This document shows, piece after piece, positions 24,797-34,042 of a stretch of 64,000 nt of DNA; the stretch's first letter is position 1, and each line of letters opens with the position of its first letter. The position numbers were made by a program, and so were the translations under genes. The DNA lies in the NCBI RefSeq assembly GCF_000426705.1, contig NZ_KE384554.1:292825-356824 (forward strand), given 5' to 3'. Below the pieces are notes generated by a model, which made no database searches, had not been told where the DNA came from, and saw only the letters and a list, made by a program, of their open reading frames with translations. The DNA comes from Spirochaeta cellobiosiphila DSM 17781 (GTDB lineage: Bacteria; Spirochaetota; Spirochaetia; DSM-17781).

Positions 24797-25345
24797 GTGA
24801 GTGATAACAAAAAAAGAATTCAAATTGATAATGACCATCCCCTTTTCAATAAGGAAGGTTTGTTTTTTAAGGAGTTTCCCAGTGATTTTCGACAAATCAG
24901 ATATTTTACCCTTATGGTCGTACAAAACGCTCCTCCTGAAATAAAGGAAATTAACCTTCTGGAACAGCAGATTTCAGAAATTATAAAGAATGCCGTTAAG
25001 CACGGCAATCACAATGATACTAATAAAAAAGTAAAAATATGGTATGAGTTTACCGAATCAAGTGCCCATATTATTGTGGAAGATGAAGGGCCTGGCTTCC
25101 AGAAGCTCAAAGAATGGAATGATTTTAATGAAAAGCGACTATCCTGTTATGCCAGACATGACTTTGAAGAACTAGGGAATTACGTATCCTATAGGACAGA
25201 AGACAGTGATGATCATGATGGAGGCAATGCCCTTTTTGCTGCCATAGAATATTGGAATGAAGGAGTGGTTTTTACTCAGAAGGCTAATTGTATAGCCCTT
25301 AAGAAAACCTTCCCCACCCGTAATAGATCGATTAAGATTTCCTAA
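24797..25345 (+). CDS. RsbW-like serine kinase (HATPase_c), anti-sigma or anti-regulator
   Basis: 182 residues beginning with GTG. A GHKL ATPase: ISEIIKNAVKHGNHND near residue 60 is the N box (Asn for Mg-ATP), VEDEGPGFQKLKEW near residue 97 the G1 box, and GGNALFAAIEY near residue 148 the G2-like part. In Rsb modules this kinase phosphorylates the STAS protein and holds a sigma factor or other regulator. No sigma factor is encoded next to it, so the output target is unknown. It ends 4 bases into the convergent lipoprotein gene. Confidence 0.85.
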   Translation: MSDNKKRIQIDNDHPLFNKEGLFFKEFPSDFRQIRYFTLMVVQNAPPEIKEINLLEQQISEIIKNAVKHGNHNDTNKKVKIWYEFTESSAHIIVEDEGPGFQKLKEWNDFNEKRLSCYARHDFEELGNYVSYRTEDSDDHDGGNALFAAIEYWNEGVVFTQKANCIALKKTFPTRNRSIKIS

Positions 25346-25989
25346 TAAACAAGATTATTGACATCTATCGTGTATTCTGGTTGAAAGGGTTCCTTTTCTG
25401 ATCGCACAATGGAAAAATCATCAGAATCGAATAAAAAGTCATCTATGTAATAGTGACTCTCTTCCTTTGTAATAGTAATGATACCTTCTCCATAGGAGGA
25501 ATCAGACACCACTAATCTTACATTATAGCTATACACTTCATTTTGATTTATCTCAGCACCAATAACAATTTCTCTTAAGGAGGGAACAAGTCTATCCTCC
25601 CACAATGTTTTATACAGTAACACCTTGTCTGGTATAATATAATCTGTCCAGGATTTCCCTTTTTCTAGGGCTGATATAAAGTTTTGAAGCAACTCATAAC
25701 GCTGTAGCTCTGATGGACTCATTTCCTGACGAATGGGTAAATTTCCCAGGGTCATATCCACAGGACCAATAACATAAGCAGAACTAAAAAAATCCTCACG
25801 TCCTGTGAACATGGTATCAGGAGATTTGACATTATCCCTTTCTTCTCCCATACCCTCCGGGGGTTCTTGATTATCTAAGTTTGATTCCGTTAAGGTAGAT
25901 GAGTTATTTCTAGGAGATGGAGACTCTTTTTTTGTACATCCCCCTAGTATTAGTATAGTAAAAATCACCATAAGCACTGTGTATTTCAT
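25342..25989 (-). CDS. Lipoprotein, unknown function
   Basis: 215 residues. MKYTVLMVIFTILILGGCTKK is a lipoprotein signal with lipobox LGGC. After a Ser/Pro/Asn/Glu-rich linker (residues about 25-55) there is a compact alpha/beta domain (about 75-215) with VIGPVDMTLGNLPIRQE and a C-terminal strand-rich part (YYIDDFLFDSDDFSIV). No match that I know. It overlaps the end of the RsbW-like gene by 4 bases on the other strand and is transcribed towards it; I infer it is independent. Confidence 0.75.
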   Translation of the reverse strand: MKYTVLMVIFTILILGGCTKKESPSPRNNSSTLTESNLDNQEPPEGMGEERDNVKSPDTMFTGREDFFSSAYVIGPVDMTLGNLPIRQEMSPSELQRYELLQNFISALEKGKSWTDYIIPDKVLLYKTLWEDRLVPSLREIVIGAEINQNEVYSYNVRLVVSDSSYGEGIITITKEESHYYIDDFLFDSDDFSIVRSEKEPFQPEYTIDVNNLVY

Positions 25990-26033
25990 GGACAGAAGTA
26001 TAACATAGGACTAGTTTTTAATAAGGATTATAT

Positions 26034-27299
26034 ATGCACTCAAATCATATTATACATGAATATTTTGACAAAGATTTTGTGGTCCCTATCAGGGATTCCC
26101 TATGGCATCATATTTATCTCACTAGTGAGTTCGCTGAACTTATCAAGACAAAGCCGTTCTTACAGTTGCATAATATAAAGCAATTAGGTCCTACCTATCT
26201 CGTGTATCCAGGAGCTACCCATACAAGAGCTAACCATAGTTTAGGGGTATTCCATTTAGCCAAACAGATTATTGAATCTCTTATCATTAAGCCTAATTGT
26301 CCTGAGTTAAACATCTACCATGTGAAGGCTTTTCTTGTAGCAGCTTTGCTTCATGACTTAGGGCATTTTCCCTATACACATAGTTTTAAAGAACTTCCTC
26401 TGGTCGATCATGAGATCCTAACAGGACGTATCATAATGAACTCTGAAATCCATCAACTGCTTGAACGGATTAAAATAAAGCCGAAAGATGTAGTATCCAT
26501 CATCGATCACCATCACCCTCTTCCTGCTGATTCAGATTTTCTCCTTTATCGTAATATTCTTTCAGGTGTACTAGACCCTGACAAGCTGGATTATCTCAAT
26601 AGAGATGCCTTTTATTGTGGTGTACCCTATGGCATACAGGATATTGATCACATATTCCATAACCTGCGTTTTCACTCTTCTAATGGAATATCACTAACGA
26701 ATAAAGGAATTATGTCTATTGAGAATATACTTTTCTCCAAATATCAGATGTACAAATCTGTCTACTGGCATCCCCAGGTACGAATTGCCACTGCTTTAGT
26801 TAAAAAAGCTGTGTATCTCGGATTAGAGAACAGGGAGATCAATCCTGATAATCTGTATTACAAGGATGATAGAGAATTTCATTACATGACAAGAGACCTA
26901 TCAGCCCCCATTCAGACATTAATTCAGGCTAGCGAAAATCCTGGACAGTATGTAATTCATGAAGAAATGGATTTTGATAGTAACAACAATCTTCATCAGC
27001 AATTAACACAGCTAGATGAACGTCACAAATGTGAACAAGAGATAGAACAGAGCATAAAAGACTTACTGGGTACAGATGTTAAGAACCAGATTATTCTGGA
27101 TATACCCGAGAATATTAACTTTGAAGTAAAATTCCCCATTCAAACATCGAATTCCGTCATTCCTTTTGAGAATTCAGAATCTGTATTCAACAAACAGAAT
27201 GTTCATTATTTTACTTCATCCCTCAGAAAGATAAGACTTTTAATGCCTTTGAACCTATCAAATGCAATTGGTCCTGAAAAATCTTTCCTTGCACGCTAA
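26034..27299 (+). CDS. HD-domain phosphohydrolase (dNTPase/SAMHD1-like)
   Basis: 421 residues. ATHTRANHSLGVFHLAKQII near residue 65 gives the first His; LLHDLGHFPYTHSF near residue 105 gives the HD pair and downstream H; LDPDKLDYLNRDAFYCGVPYG near residue 190 gives the last Asp. This order (H-HD-D) with RANHSLG is that of dGTPase/SAMHD1-type enzymes, which remove triphosphate from dNTPs, though activity on other substrates is possible. The C-terminal 170 residues are outside the HD core. ATG at 26034 with AAGG 7 bases upstream. The ComFB gene follows 38 bases later. Confidence 0.85.
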   Translation: MHSNHIIHEYFDKDFVVPIRDSLWHHIYLTSEFAELIKTKPFLQLHNIKQLGPTYLVYPGATHTRANHSLGVFHLAKQIIESLIIKPNCPELNIYHVKAFLVAALLHDLGHFPYTHSFKELPLVDHEILTGRIIMNSEIHQLLERIKIKPKDVVSIIDHHHPLPADSDFLLYRNILSGVLDPDKLDYLNRDAFYCGVPYGIQDIDHIFHNLRFHSSNGISLTNKGIMSIENILFSKYQMYKSVYWHPQVRIATALVKKAVYLGLENREINPDNLYYKDDREFHYMTRDLSAPIQTLIQASENPGQYVIHEEMDFDSNNNLHQQLTQLDERHKCEQEIEQSIKDLLGTDVKNQIILDIPENINFEVKFPIQTSNSVIPFENSESVFNKQNVHYFTSSLRKIRLLMPLNLSNAIGPEKSFLAR

Positions 27300-27337
27300 T
27301 ATAAAGCTAGTTAAACTATAAATGGGAGGTAAGTTTG

Positions 27338-28051
27338 ATGCAAATCCATAACTTAATGCAAGACTATGTCATTAAACGGGTAGAAGACCTGTTTCAAGAA
27401 GAGATAGCCAAAGGTAATACAGATTTCTGTAGAAATTATCAGTGCAAACTAGATGTCATTTGTTTTGTATTAAATCGTGTTAGACCTGAATATGTTATAT
27501 CCGGTAGAGGCTTAGCCCATCACGAAGTTAATTATCAGGATAAATTGCAGAAGGAAGCAGACATTACAGCCTTAATATGGGAAGCCATTGAAATTGTGTC
27601 AAAAGGAAAAAGGCCTTCCGCCAGTACAACGATGAAAGAAAAACCCTCCGTTCCACAGGGCGATTTTTTTAATTTTCCATCCATAATGGGACGGTTATTT
27701 AACGGTACTAATTTCTGTCCTATCTCTGAAACAAAGATAAGCTTGTGGCTTGATGGAGAATTAGTAAAATCAATTGACGATAACTGGCTTAATCCTTATG
27801 AAATGGTTCCTTCAACAGCAGGAACTTATACTTTTTGGCCTTATCCTGTTAAAGCTGCCTATGCTGGTCAAAGCAAAACTTTTAGCTTCGAAATCAAAGT
27901 GGAAGATGACAGATTTGAACCTTTATACCATTACTTTGATTTGACCATTGAAGCAAAGGATACGTTCCTTGAGTTTTTCCAAATCAATGAATCCTATAAA
28001 ATAAAGGATCTAACCATCTTTCCTGTTGAGAATGAAGTTGGTCTCAAATGA
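27338..28051 (+). CDS. ComFB-domain protein with unknown C-terminal domain
   Basis: 237 residues. The first 85 residues match the late competence ComFB domain: QDYVIKRVEDLFQEEIA..., CRNYQCKLDVICFVLNRVRPEYVISGRGLAHHE. In other bacteria such proteins act near type IV pili or as c-di-GMP or other second-messenger binders. The C-terminal 130 residues (about 108-237) form a strand-rich domain, FNFPSIMGRLFNGTNFCPIS at the start, that I do not recognise. Start is the ATG rather than the TTG one codon earlier because GGGAGG sits 7 bases before it. Confidence 0.75.
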   Translation: MQIHNLMQDYVIKRVEDLFQEEIAKGNTDFCRNYQCKLDVICFVLNRVRPEYVISGRGLAHHEVNYQDKLQKEADITALIWEAIEIVSKGKRPSASTTMKEKPSVPQGDFFNFPSIMGRLFNGTNFCPISETKISLWLDGELVKSIDDNWLNPYEMVPSTAGTYTFWPYPVKAAYAGQSKTFSFEIKVEDDRFEPLYHYFDLTIEAKDTFLEFFQINESYKIKDLTIFPVENEVGLK

Positions 28052-28120
28052 TACCATTCCTCTTGTAATTTCTTTATAATTGAACATACCAAAGTGAATC
28101 GTATAAATAAAGGAGATTAC

Positions 28121-31100
28121 TTGAGGAAGTATTTATTAGTTTTATTACTAATACCATCAATCTTCATAAATCTATATTCTCAAGAACAAGAAGTCAGTGA
28201 AACCCTATGGCAGGATGCTGGTGGAGATTATCAGTTATTTGTCACAGGCTCCTGGACACTGGATATGCTAATGGGACTGGGCTATACACAATCCTCTACA
28301 AAAGGGAGCTATTTACAGAACCTTCCCAGTTTTGAGGAAGGTTTTTTGTTTACTCAAACACCAGACTTTACAGCATCCCTCCGTATCTATGATCAATTAC
28401 TGGCAGAGGTAAGTTATCTAGGTGGTTTTGACAATAACACCTACTTGCTTGGTTATGAAGGAAGAGAAGATCAGCTGGTAAAGCAATTTTATCTTGGGAA
28501 TACCAGTATTAATATGGATGAATACGCTGACCAGATAACCAATTCTCAAACCTATGACTCTCCAGGGATTAAGCTAAAAACAGAAACGGATAAGGCGAAA
28601 TGGGAAACCATCTTCCGTTATTCTCCAGAAACAGTACAAACGGCCCGGTTCAAGGGTAATCAGAAAACAAGTTCAACCTCTATTAATCTGAAGGATTATA
28701 GCAAAGGACAATACTTTCACCTCCCGGACGACAATGTTCAGGACCTGGAAATTTACATTCAGAATAGAAAGGGAGAATACATTGATGAAGATCCTGCCTC
28801 TGACGATCATTATACCAAACTAGAACCAGAGGAATACCAGTACAGGCAAGCGTCTAATCTCCTTGTGTTAAACGCAAAATCATCAGGAAAAGTATTAATC
28901 TTCTATACAAAATCAGGATATACCGTCGGAGATAGTAATATTGGCTTAAATAGCCTCCCAGATGGTAACTCCGGTTTTATTGACTTAGACTTACCCTATA
29001 TAAATTTTAATTTTTCAATAACCTCCTACCTTGGAACAGATCAAAGTGGAAGACTGGTAAATCTCGTATGGAAAGGGATCAGTCAGGGAAAGGACTATTA
29101 CGTCCTTTATGACCCGTCCAAGTTCAACCCCTTTGAATCCCGTAATGTGTACTCTGACTTTGATGATTCTATAACAAGCTTTGAGTTGTATGCGCTCAGT
29201 AATACAGCAGATCCCATTGAAAGTTATGATTACGAACCAATCCTATCAACCAATGCATTACGTATTCAATCTAGTGATAGTAATGATTATCCCCTAGGGA
29301 AGGATGTCCCAGAACTATACTCTCCTGAAAATAATTTCTTACCTACTTTTTTTCTCGCTGCCCTGTCAGAAACACAACAGTCATACCAGTACTATCTGGG
29401 ATCTGGAGTACTTGAAGATTCCCTTAGTATCTATATTAATGGTCATAGAACAGAGTCCTATAGTTTTAACCCCGATACAGGGTACATTACTTTTAGCCAG
29501 ATCATCTATCCCAACGATACAATCGATGTTACCTATACTAGTGAGACCTCTGATGGTAAGGAAGGTTCCATCTATGCCTCATCCGGGCTATCTTACGATA
29601 TTAACGATAGAGTGAACCTTCAAGGCAATCTTCAGGGAAGCTACAATGTAACAAATTCAGAATATTCCAGCTTCGAATCAGAACATAGTGCCTATATAAA
29701 CTCTGCTTTGCAACTGAGTTATGATGATGGGAATACTTTTTTTAAAGTAACCCCTCAATACAATACTATTTATACAGATACTAGCGGCTTATACGAATTC
29801 GAAACCTTCGATCAGGACAGCATACGCTTGAGCTACTATTGGGGATATGAGATTCCCAGTGCCCCTCCTGTATCAACAGTATATGGGAATAGTTTAACAA
29901 GCACTAATGAGGGAATCCTGAAGTATAAAGACTATTCTCAATATGATGAATATGGGAACCTGATACTAAGTTCTTATGGATCCTCCTCTTATAATGAAGA
30001 AAGCGATAAGTCTGGTCCTTATGTTACCTATGGTGATGATAACATTCCTTATAATATTAATATTCTTGATTTCTCTCTAACCCCTTCTCAATCATGGGTA
30101 GGAAGCCAACATCTGCTACCCTCCCTCTATGAAGGCAATAATATATCTGAAATAACCCTTAGCATTAAGAACATTGATAACAGCAATTTGAGCACAAATA
30201 GTCACATTTACCTTCAAATAGGTACTTTATCAGAAGACGTCAATGATAACGGGGCCTATGATGATGATCTCTATACCCAGACAGGTTTAAATTATGGAGA
30301 GTATTATGACAAGGGAGAAGACTTTGATGATAATAATGTATTTCAAAACTCTGAGACTCTTGTTACGTATGAATTAGGGACTTGGGATTCTTCCCTAATG
30401 GACTGGCAGAATTTCACATTAGAACTCAATAATGGGGATAGAAAGTTACTGAATAATGCCACCGCTTATCGAATCATCTTTTACGATAGTTCAGCTACTG
30501 CTATTACGGGAAAAATTGCAGTTAGTCCTATTGAGATAAGACTCCTTAATGGTGTCATTGATTCCACAGAATCAGAAAGTTCGCTCTCTAGGGAGAGCCC
30601 CCTTAACTCTCAAATATCCCTTCAAAATACGGCCCTTACGATTTTATCTATTGATAATAAAACCAACAACATCCTTTGGCATTGGAAGAAATCCAATCCT
30701 ACTACCGTAAAAGCATATTCAAAATATTATTTCACCTCTCCCATGCCCATTAAGGATTATGAAGAATGGTCCCTCTATATTCATACCTTAGACGGCATTA
30801 CCTCTCCTGAGACCATTACCCTTACCCTTTTTGACAGTGAGGGGCGTACCCAGGATTGGACTGTGGAAGCTGATGAGTTAATACTAAACCAGTGGGAACA
30901 GTTACGATTTCCAACAAAAGACTGGCCCTATGACACAGAGGCCTATGGACTAATCCTATCAAGTACAGCTGCTGATACAATAGAATTATTGGTCGACGAG
31001 CTCCTGCTCTATGGGGGAAAGCAAGATAGTATTTATATGGTGGATACCTATGTTTCAACCAATTTAAATACCCTCCTTTCCCTCCCTAAGCATCCCTATA

Positions 31101-32578
31101 TACCGAATACCAATGTGGAATGGACAGGCAAAGCCTACAATGGGGAGTATTATAATAGTGTTTATTCTCTTGATACGAAATGGGATATCCTTTGGAACGA
31201 TTTATCCATAGACCATAGTTACTATGACGACAGTAGCAACGATGTGGATATAAAGAATGAGGGAACCCTTGCTTTGTGGGATAAAAATATACGTCTAACA
31301 GATACTTATGATTCACGAGGGAGCCATAGTAATAAATATAGTCTCACAATCCCCGGGCAAGGATCACTGAGCTATCGGCAAGGCATTAACTATGACAATA
31401 GCACCAGTAAAAGTTATAAATCTCAACTACAATACTCAAAGCCACAGTTTAATTTTGCTCTCAACAACGCCTTGTCATTGGGACAAATAGATACTATTGA
31501 TAAGGATAAAGAATTTTACCCATGGCAATCCACTATCTATGACTTATATGATTATTCAACCAGCTATAAAAGATCCTATCATACAGACAGTTTGCAGACC
31601 CAATTCCGGTGGTCTGTTTTGGCTCCCCAACTTGGTATCAGCCAAAGCCTCAACACCCTGAGGAAGAGCCCCTATACACAGCAAAGCACCCAGGCAATCA
31701 AGATGAGCCTGCCCATATATGGCAGAGGTTTTTCTTTAACCCCCTATTATAGTAAGTCCTTAAAGAAAAGCGTTACCTATGCCTCCAACCGTGAGATTAG
31801 TTTTCAAAAAGAGGCAGGATTCGATCAATGGCGTAGTGATTGGCCTCAGTTTTTAAGCCAGTGGTATAGGGAGTTATTCTATCAACCTTATGTGGAAAGG
31901 GAAAAGGAACAGGAAATCCTATACACTCCTGAAGGGGGCGTAAGTATAAAGAGGGATATAGGCTTCTCTCCATGGGAGTTAATTGCACCCAACTTTATAA
32001 CGGCCTCCGCCCAAACAAAGACGAGTGCCTATGAAGATAGCATTAATTATGACTATCAATATAGTTTAGGTTTGGAAAGCAGTAGTATTAATCTATTGGG
32101 GACTCAAAGCCATTGGTTGAAAATTCCTTTTTTCCTGACAGATATACAAAACCACCGATACAGGATCTCATGGAACAAGGAGGATGTGACTTTTTCAGGC
32201 ATGAACAGAGTCACTCTTCAAATCACCAAGAGTAAAAAATACCTCAGTAATATAGAATATGAATTTGTTGATGGGCAGTGGAAAAGTATGGATTTGGAAT
32301 GGCAATTTCAAACAAAAACTGCCTATATGGGTCATAGTGTATTACCGTATGTCCCCAAAAGCTTAATACAATCACAATCTGTACAGAATACAGAAAGGCT
32401 GAATAGCTATTGGTTAAGAGATAAGAGCTATGAAATCTGGTTGGGACATGAGACCAAAGTTATTCTTGCAAAGCAACGAGGAAGTATTAAAGTTTACCTT
32501 GACCTGGGATATTATACACAGGAGGATATTCTTACCTATGGTTTTAGGACGGGAATTCAGTCAATTATTCAGTATTAA
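28121..32578 (+). CDS. Giant exported outer-membrane-type protein, SprA-like in style
   Basis: 1485 residues. TTG start with AAAGGAG 5 bases upstream gives MRKYLLVLLLIPSIFINLYS, a signal peptide; the mature part starts QEQEV. The rest is a strand-rich, Tyr/Ser/Asp-rich chain with no enzyme motif. There are many Y-x-S-x-D/N turns and blocks such as DLEIYIQNRKGEYIDEDP, LYLQIGTLSEDVNDNGAYDDD and SLSIYINGHRTESYSF that recall the beta-strand modules of SprA, the giant barrel of Bacteroidetes type IX secretion. This is a resemblance of style only. The C-terminus ends in aromatic-rich strands (YLDLGYYTQEDILTYGF), as expected of a barrel. It is followed by the two paralogous barrel-type genes and mutL. 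Confidence 0.6.
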   Translation: MRKYLLVLLLIPSIFINLYSQEQEVSETLWQDAGGDYQLFVTGSWTLDMLMGLGYTQSSTKGSYLQNLPSFEEGFLFTQTPDFTASLRIYDQLLAEVSYLGGFDNNTYLLGYEGREDQLVKQFYLGNTSINMDEYADQITNSQTYDSPGIKLKTETDKAKWETIFRYSPETVQTARFKGNQKTSSTSINLKDYSKGQYFHLPDDNVQDLEIYIQNRKGEYIDEDPASDDHYTKLEPEEYQYRQASNLLVLNAKSSGKVLIFYTKSGYTVGDSNIGLNSLPDGNSGFIDLDLPYINFNFSITSYLGTDQSGRLVNLVWKGISQGKDYYVLYDPSKFNPFESRNVYSDFDDSITSFELYALSNTADPIESYDYEPILSTNALRIQSSDSNDYPLGKDVPELYSPENNFLPTFFLAALSETQQSYQYYLGSGVLEDSLSIYINGHRTESYSFNPDTGYITFSQIIYPNDTIDVTYTSETSDGKEGSIYASSGLSYDINDRVNLQGNLQGSYNVTNSEYSSFESEHSAYINSALQLSYDDGNTFFKVTPQYNTIYTDTSGLYEFETFDQDSIRLSYYWGYEIPSAPPVSTVYGNSLTSTNEGILKYKDYSQYDEYGNLILSSYGSSSYNEESDKSGPYVTYGDDNIPYNINILDFSLTPSQSWVGSQHLLPSLYEGNNISEITLSIKNIDNSNLSTNSHIYLQIGTLSEDVNDNGAYDDDLYTQTGLNYGEYYDKGEDFDDNNVFQNSETLVTYELGTWDSSLMDWQNFTLELNNGDRKLLNNATAYRIIFYDSSATAITGKIAVSPIEIRLLNGVIDSTESESSLSRESPLNSQISLQNTALTILSIDNKTNNILWHWKKSNPTTVKAYSKYYFTSPMPIKDYEEWSLYIHTLDGITSPETITLTLFDSEGRTQDWTVEADELILNQWEQLRFPTKDWPYDTEAYGLILSSTAADTIELLVDELLLYGGKQDSIYMVDTYVSTNLNTLLSLPKHPYIPNTNVEWTGKAYNGEYYNSVYSLDTKWDILWNDLSIDHSYYDDSSNDVDIKNEGTLALWDKNIRLTDTYDSRGSHSNKYSLTIPGQGSLSYRQGINYDNSTSKSYKSQLQYSKPQFNFALNNALSLGQIDTIDKDKEFYPWQSTIYDLYDYSTSYKRSYHTDSLQTQFRWSVLAPQLGISQSLNTLRKSPYTQQSTQAIKMSLPIYGRGFSLTPYYSKSLKKSVTYASNREISFQKEAGFDQWRSDWPQFLSQWYRELFYQPYVEREKEQEILYTPEGGVSIKRDIGFSPWELIAPNFITASAQTKTSAYEDSINYDYQYSLGLESSSINLLGTQSHWLKIPFFLTDIQNHRYRISWNKEDVTFSGMNRVTLQITKSKKYLSNIEYEFVDGQWKSMDLEWQFQTKTAYMGHSVLPYVPKSLIQSQSVQNTERLNSYWLRDKSYEIWLGHETKVILAKQRGSIKVYLDLGYYTQEDILTYGFRTGIQSIIQY

Positions 32579-32629
32579 ATATTGGTATTTTATTATTATT
32601 AAGGTTATATATTAGTAAGGAGAAAGTGC

Positions 32630-34030
32630 ATGAGAAAAACATATCTAATTTTTGCAGCCATCACTATTCTTATTCTGCCAGCGTGGTCTGATTCCCAAAC
32701 GGCCTCCACCGAAACTGGGGCTAGCGTTGGATTAGGCGTGGAAAGCATAGATGACATTACCTATAACACATTGAGTTTAGCTCCTGATTTGAGTATGGGT
32801 AAAATAGGAATTGGTTTAGATCTGGTATTGAACTATGAATTAAAAAGTGATGCCGTAGGTAATCCTGAGTTTGATTTAAGACAGGAAGACTGGGTCCCTG
32901 AGGATGATGGGGATTTTCAAGATTGGCTAGAATTGTATTTCAGTAAAATCCTATACCTTCGTTATGGGAATAAGGGAGATGACATATATGCTAAGTTTGG
33001 AGCCATATCGGATGCCACCCTCGGTAATGGTTTTATCATGGGTAATTATTCTAACATGCTCTTCCGTCCTGAAATTAAACCTTTAGGTTTGAGTTTTGAT
33101 TTAGATTCAGCACTTTTTAATTTGCCCTATTTTGGCTTTGAATCCTTCGTTGGGAACTTAGCAGCCTTCGATGTTATAGGAGGTAGATTATATGCCCGTC
33201 CTATGGGATTTATGGAAAATGAAATCCTTAAACAGTTTCAATTAGGATATACAATAGTTTTGGACAATGCCCCCTTCCACTATGTCGAAGACAGATCTGA
33301 TAATCCTGATACAACAGGGATTGATGAAAGCAAATTATATAATAAAGAAGAAACTGTATTTGTTACAGGCTTGGACTTTAAGCAACCTTTGCTCATGAGT
33401 GATACCCTTTCCTTAGCCCTCTTCGGAGATATTGCAAGCGAAGAAGGAGCGCTGGGAGGAATGATAGGAGCCGGTGGTCGATTAGTTAAAATAGTGACTT
33501 ATGGTGGCCAGATACGAATCATGGGAGAAGACTTCCTACCAACATACTTTAACCAAAGTTACGATTTGGACAGAGCTTCAAAATACCTAATAACCAAAAA
33601 TATCATTAAGGATGTAATGGATCCCTACCAATCATGGTTAGCCTCTCTGGGATTATCCATGATAGAAGACCTCCTTGTCATGAATGTCAGCGTAGAATCA
33701 CCCTTTCAAAAAGTCATTAAGGATGAAAAGGATCCTGATACTACAGATCTGGTTTATTTGAATTATCCTCATCTCATTACTTACTTTGAGGTAAAGCCCG
33801 GATTACTTCCCAATCTTAGCTTTGGAGCCTCCTATGATAAAAGGGAAATAAAAGAATGGGCAGATCTATCTGAACTGGATAACTCCCTTATAGGGGCCAG
33901 AATTAATTACCAGACAGGACCAGCTGTTGTATCATTATTGTATAATCTGACTTATAACAATGATCATGAACCTGACAAAGATGCTTGGGACGTTTCTACA
34001 AAACTCGAAACAGCCATAAGCTTGTATTAA
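32630..34030 (+). CDS. Putative outer-membrane beta-barrel protein, paralogue of the next gene
   Basis: 466 residues with a signal peptide (MRKTYLIFAAITILILPAWSDS). The mature chain is amphipathic strands with a repeated LSLAPDLSMGKIGIGLDLVL / VFGKLKLGLYLPIVY-type pattern, YLRYGNKGDDIYAKFGAISDATLGNGFIMGNYSNM (residues about 103-140) and RLYARPM. These blocks match the C-terminal half of the next gene (YLEYGDPQTDNFYLKFGNLKTMTIGDGFLMNNYAND), so the two arose by duplication. Likely an outer-membrane barrel; no known ligand. ATG with AAGGAG about 8 bases upstream. Starts 52 bases after the giant protein gene, so probably in the same operon. Confidence 0.75.
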   Translation: MRKTYLIFAAITILILPAWSDSQTASTETGASVGLGVESIDDITYNTLSLAPDLSMGKIGIGLDLVLNYELKSDAVGNPEFDLRQEDWVPEDDGDFQDWLELYFSKILYLRYGNKGDDIYAKFGAISDATLGNGFIMGNYSNMLFRPEIKPLGLSFDLDSALFNLPYFGFESFVGNLAAFDVIGGRLYARPMGFMENEILKQFQLGYTIVLDNAPFHYVEDRSDNPDTTGIDESKLYNKEETVFVTGLDFKQPLLMSDTLSLALFGDIASEEGALGGMIGAGGRLVKIVTYGGQIRIMGEDFLPTYFNQSYDLDRASKYLITKNIIKDVMDPYQSWLASLGLSMIEDLLVMNVSVESPFQKVIKDEKDPDTTDLVYLNYPHLITYFEVKPGLLPNLSFGASYDKREIKEWADLSELDNSLIGARINYQTGPAVVSLLYNLTYNNDHEPDKDAWDVSTKLETAISLY

Positions 34031-34042
34031 GGAGCCTCACAG

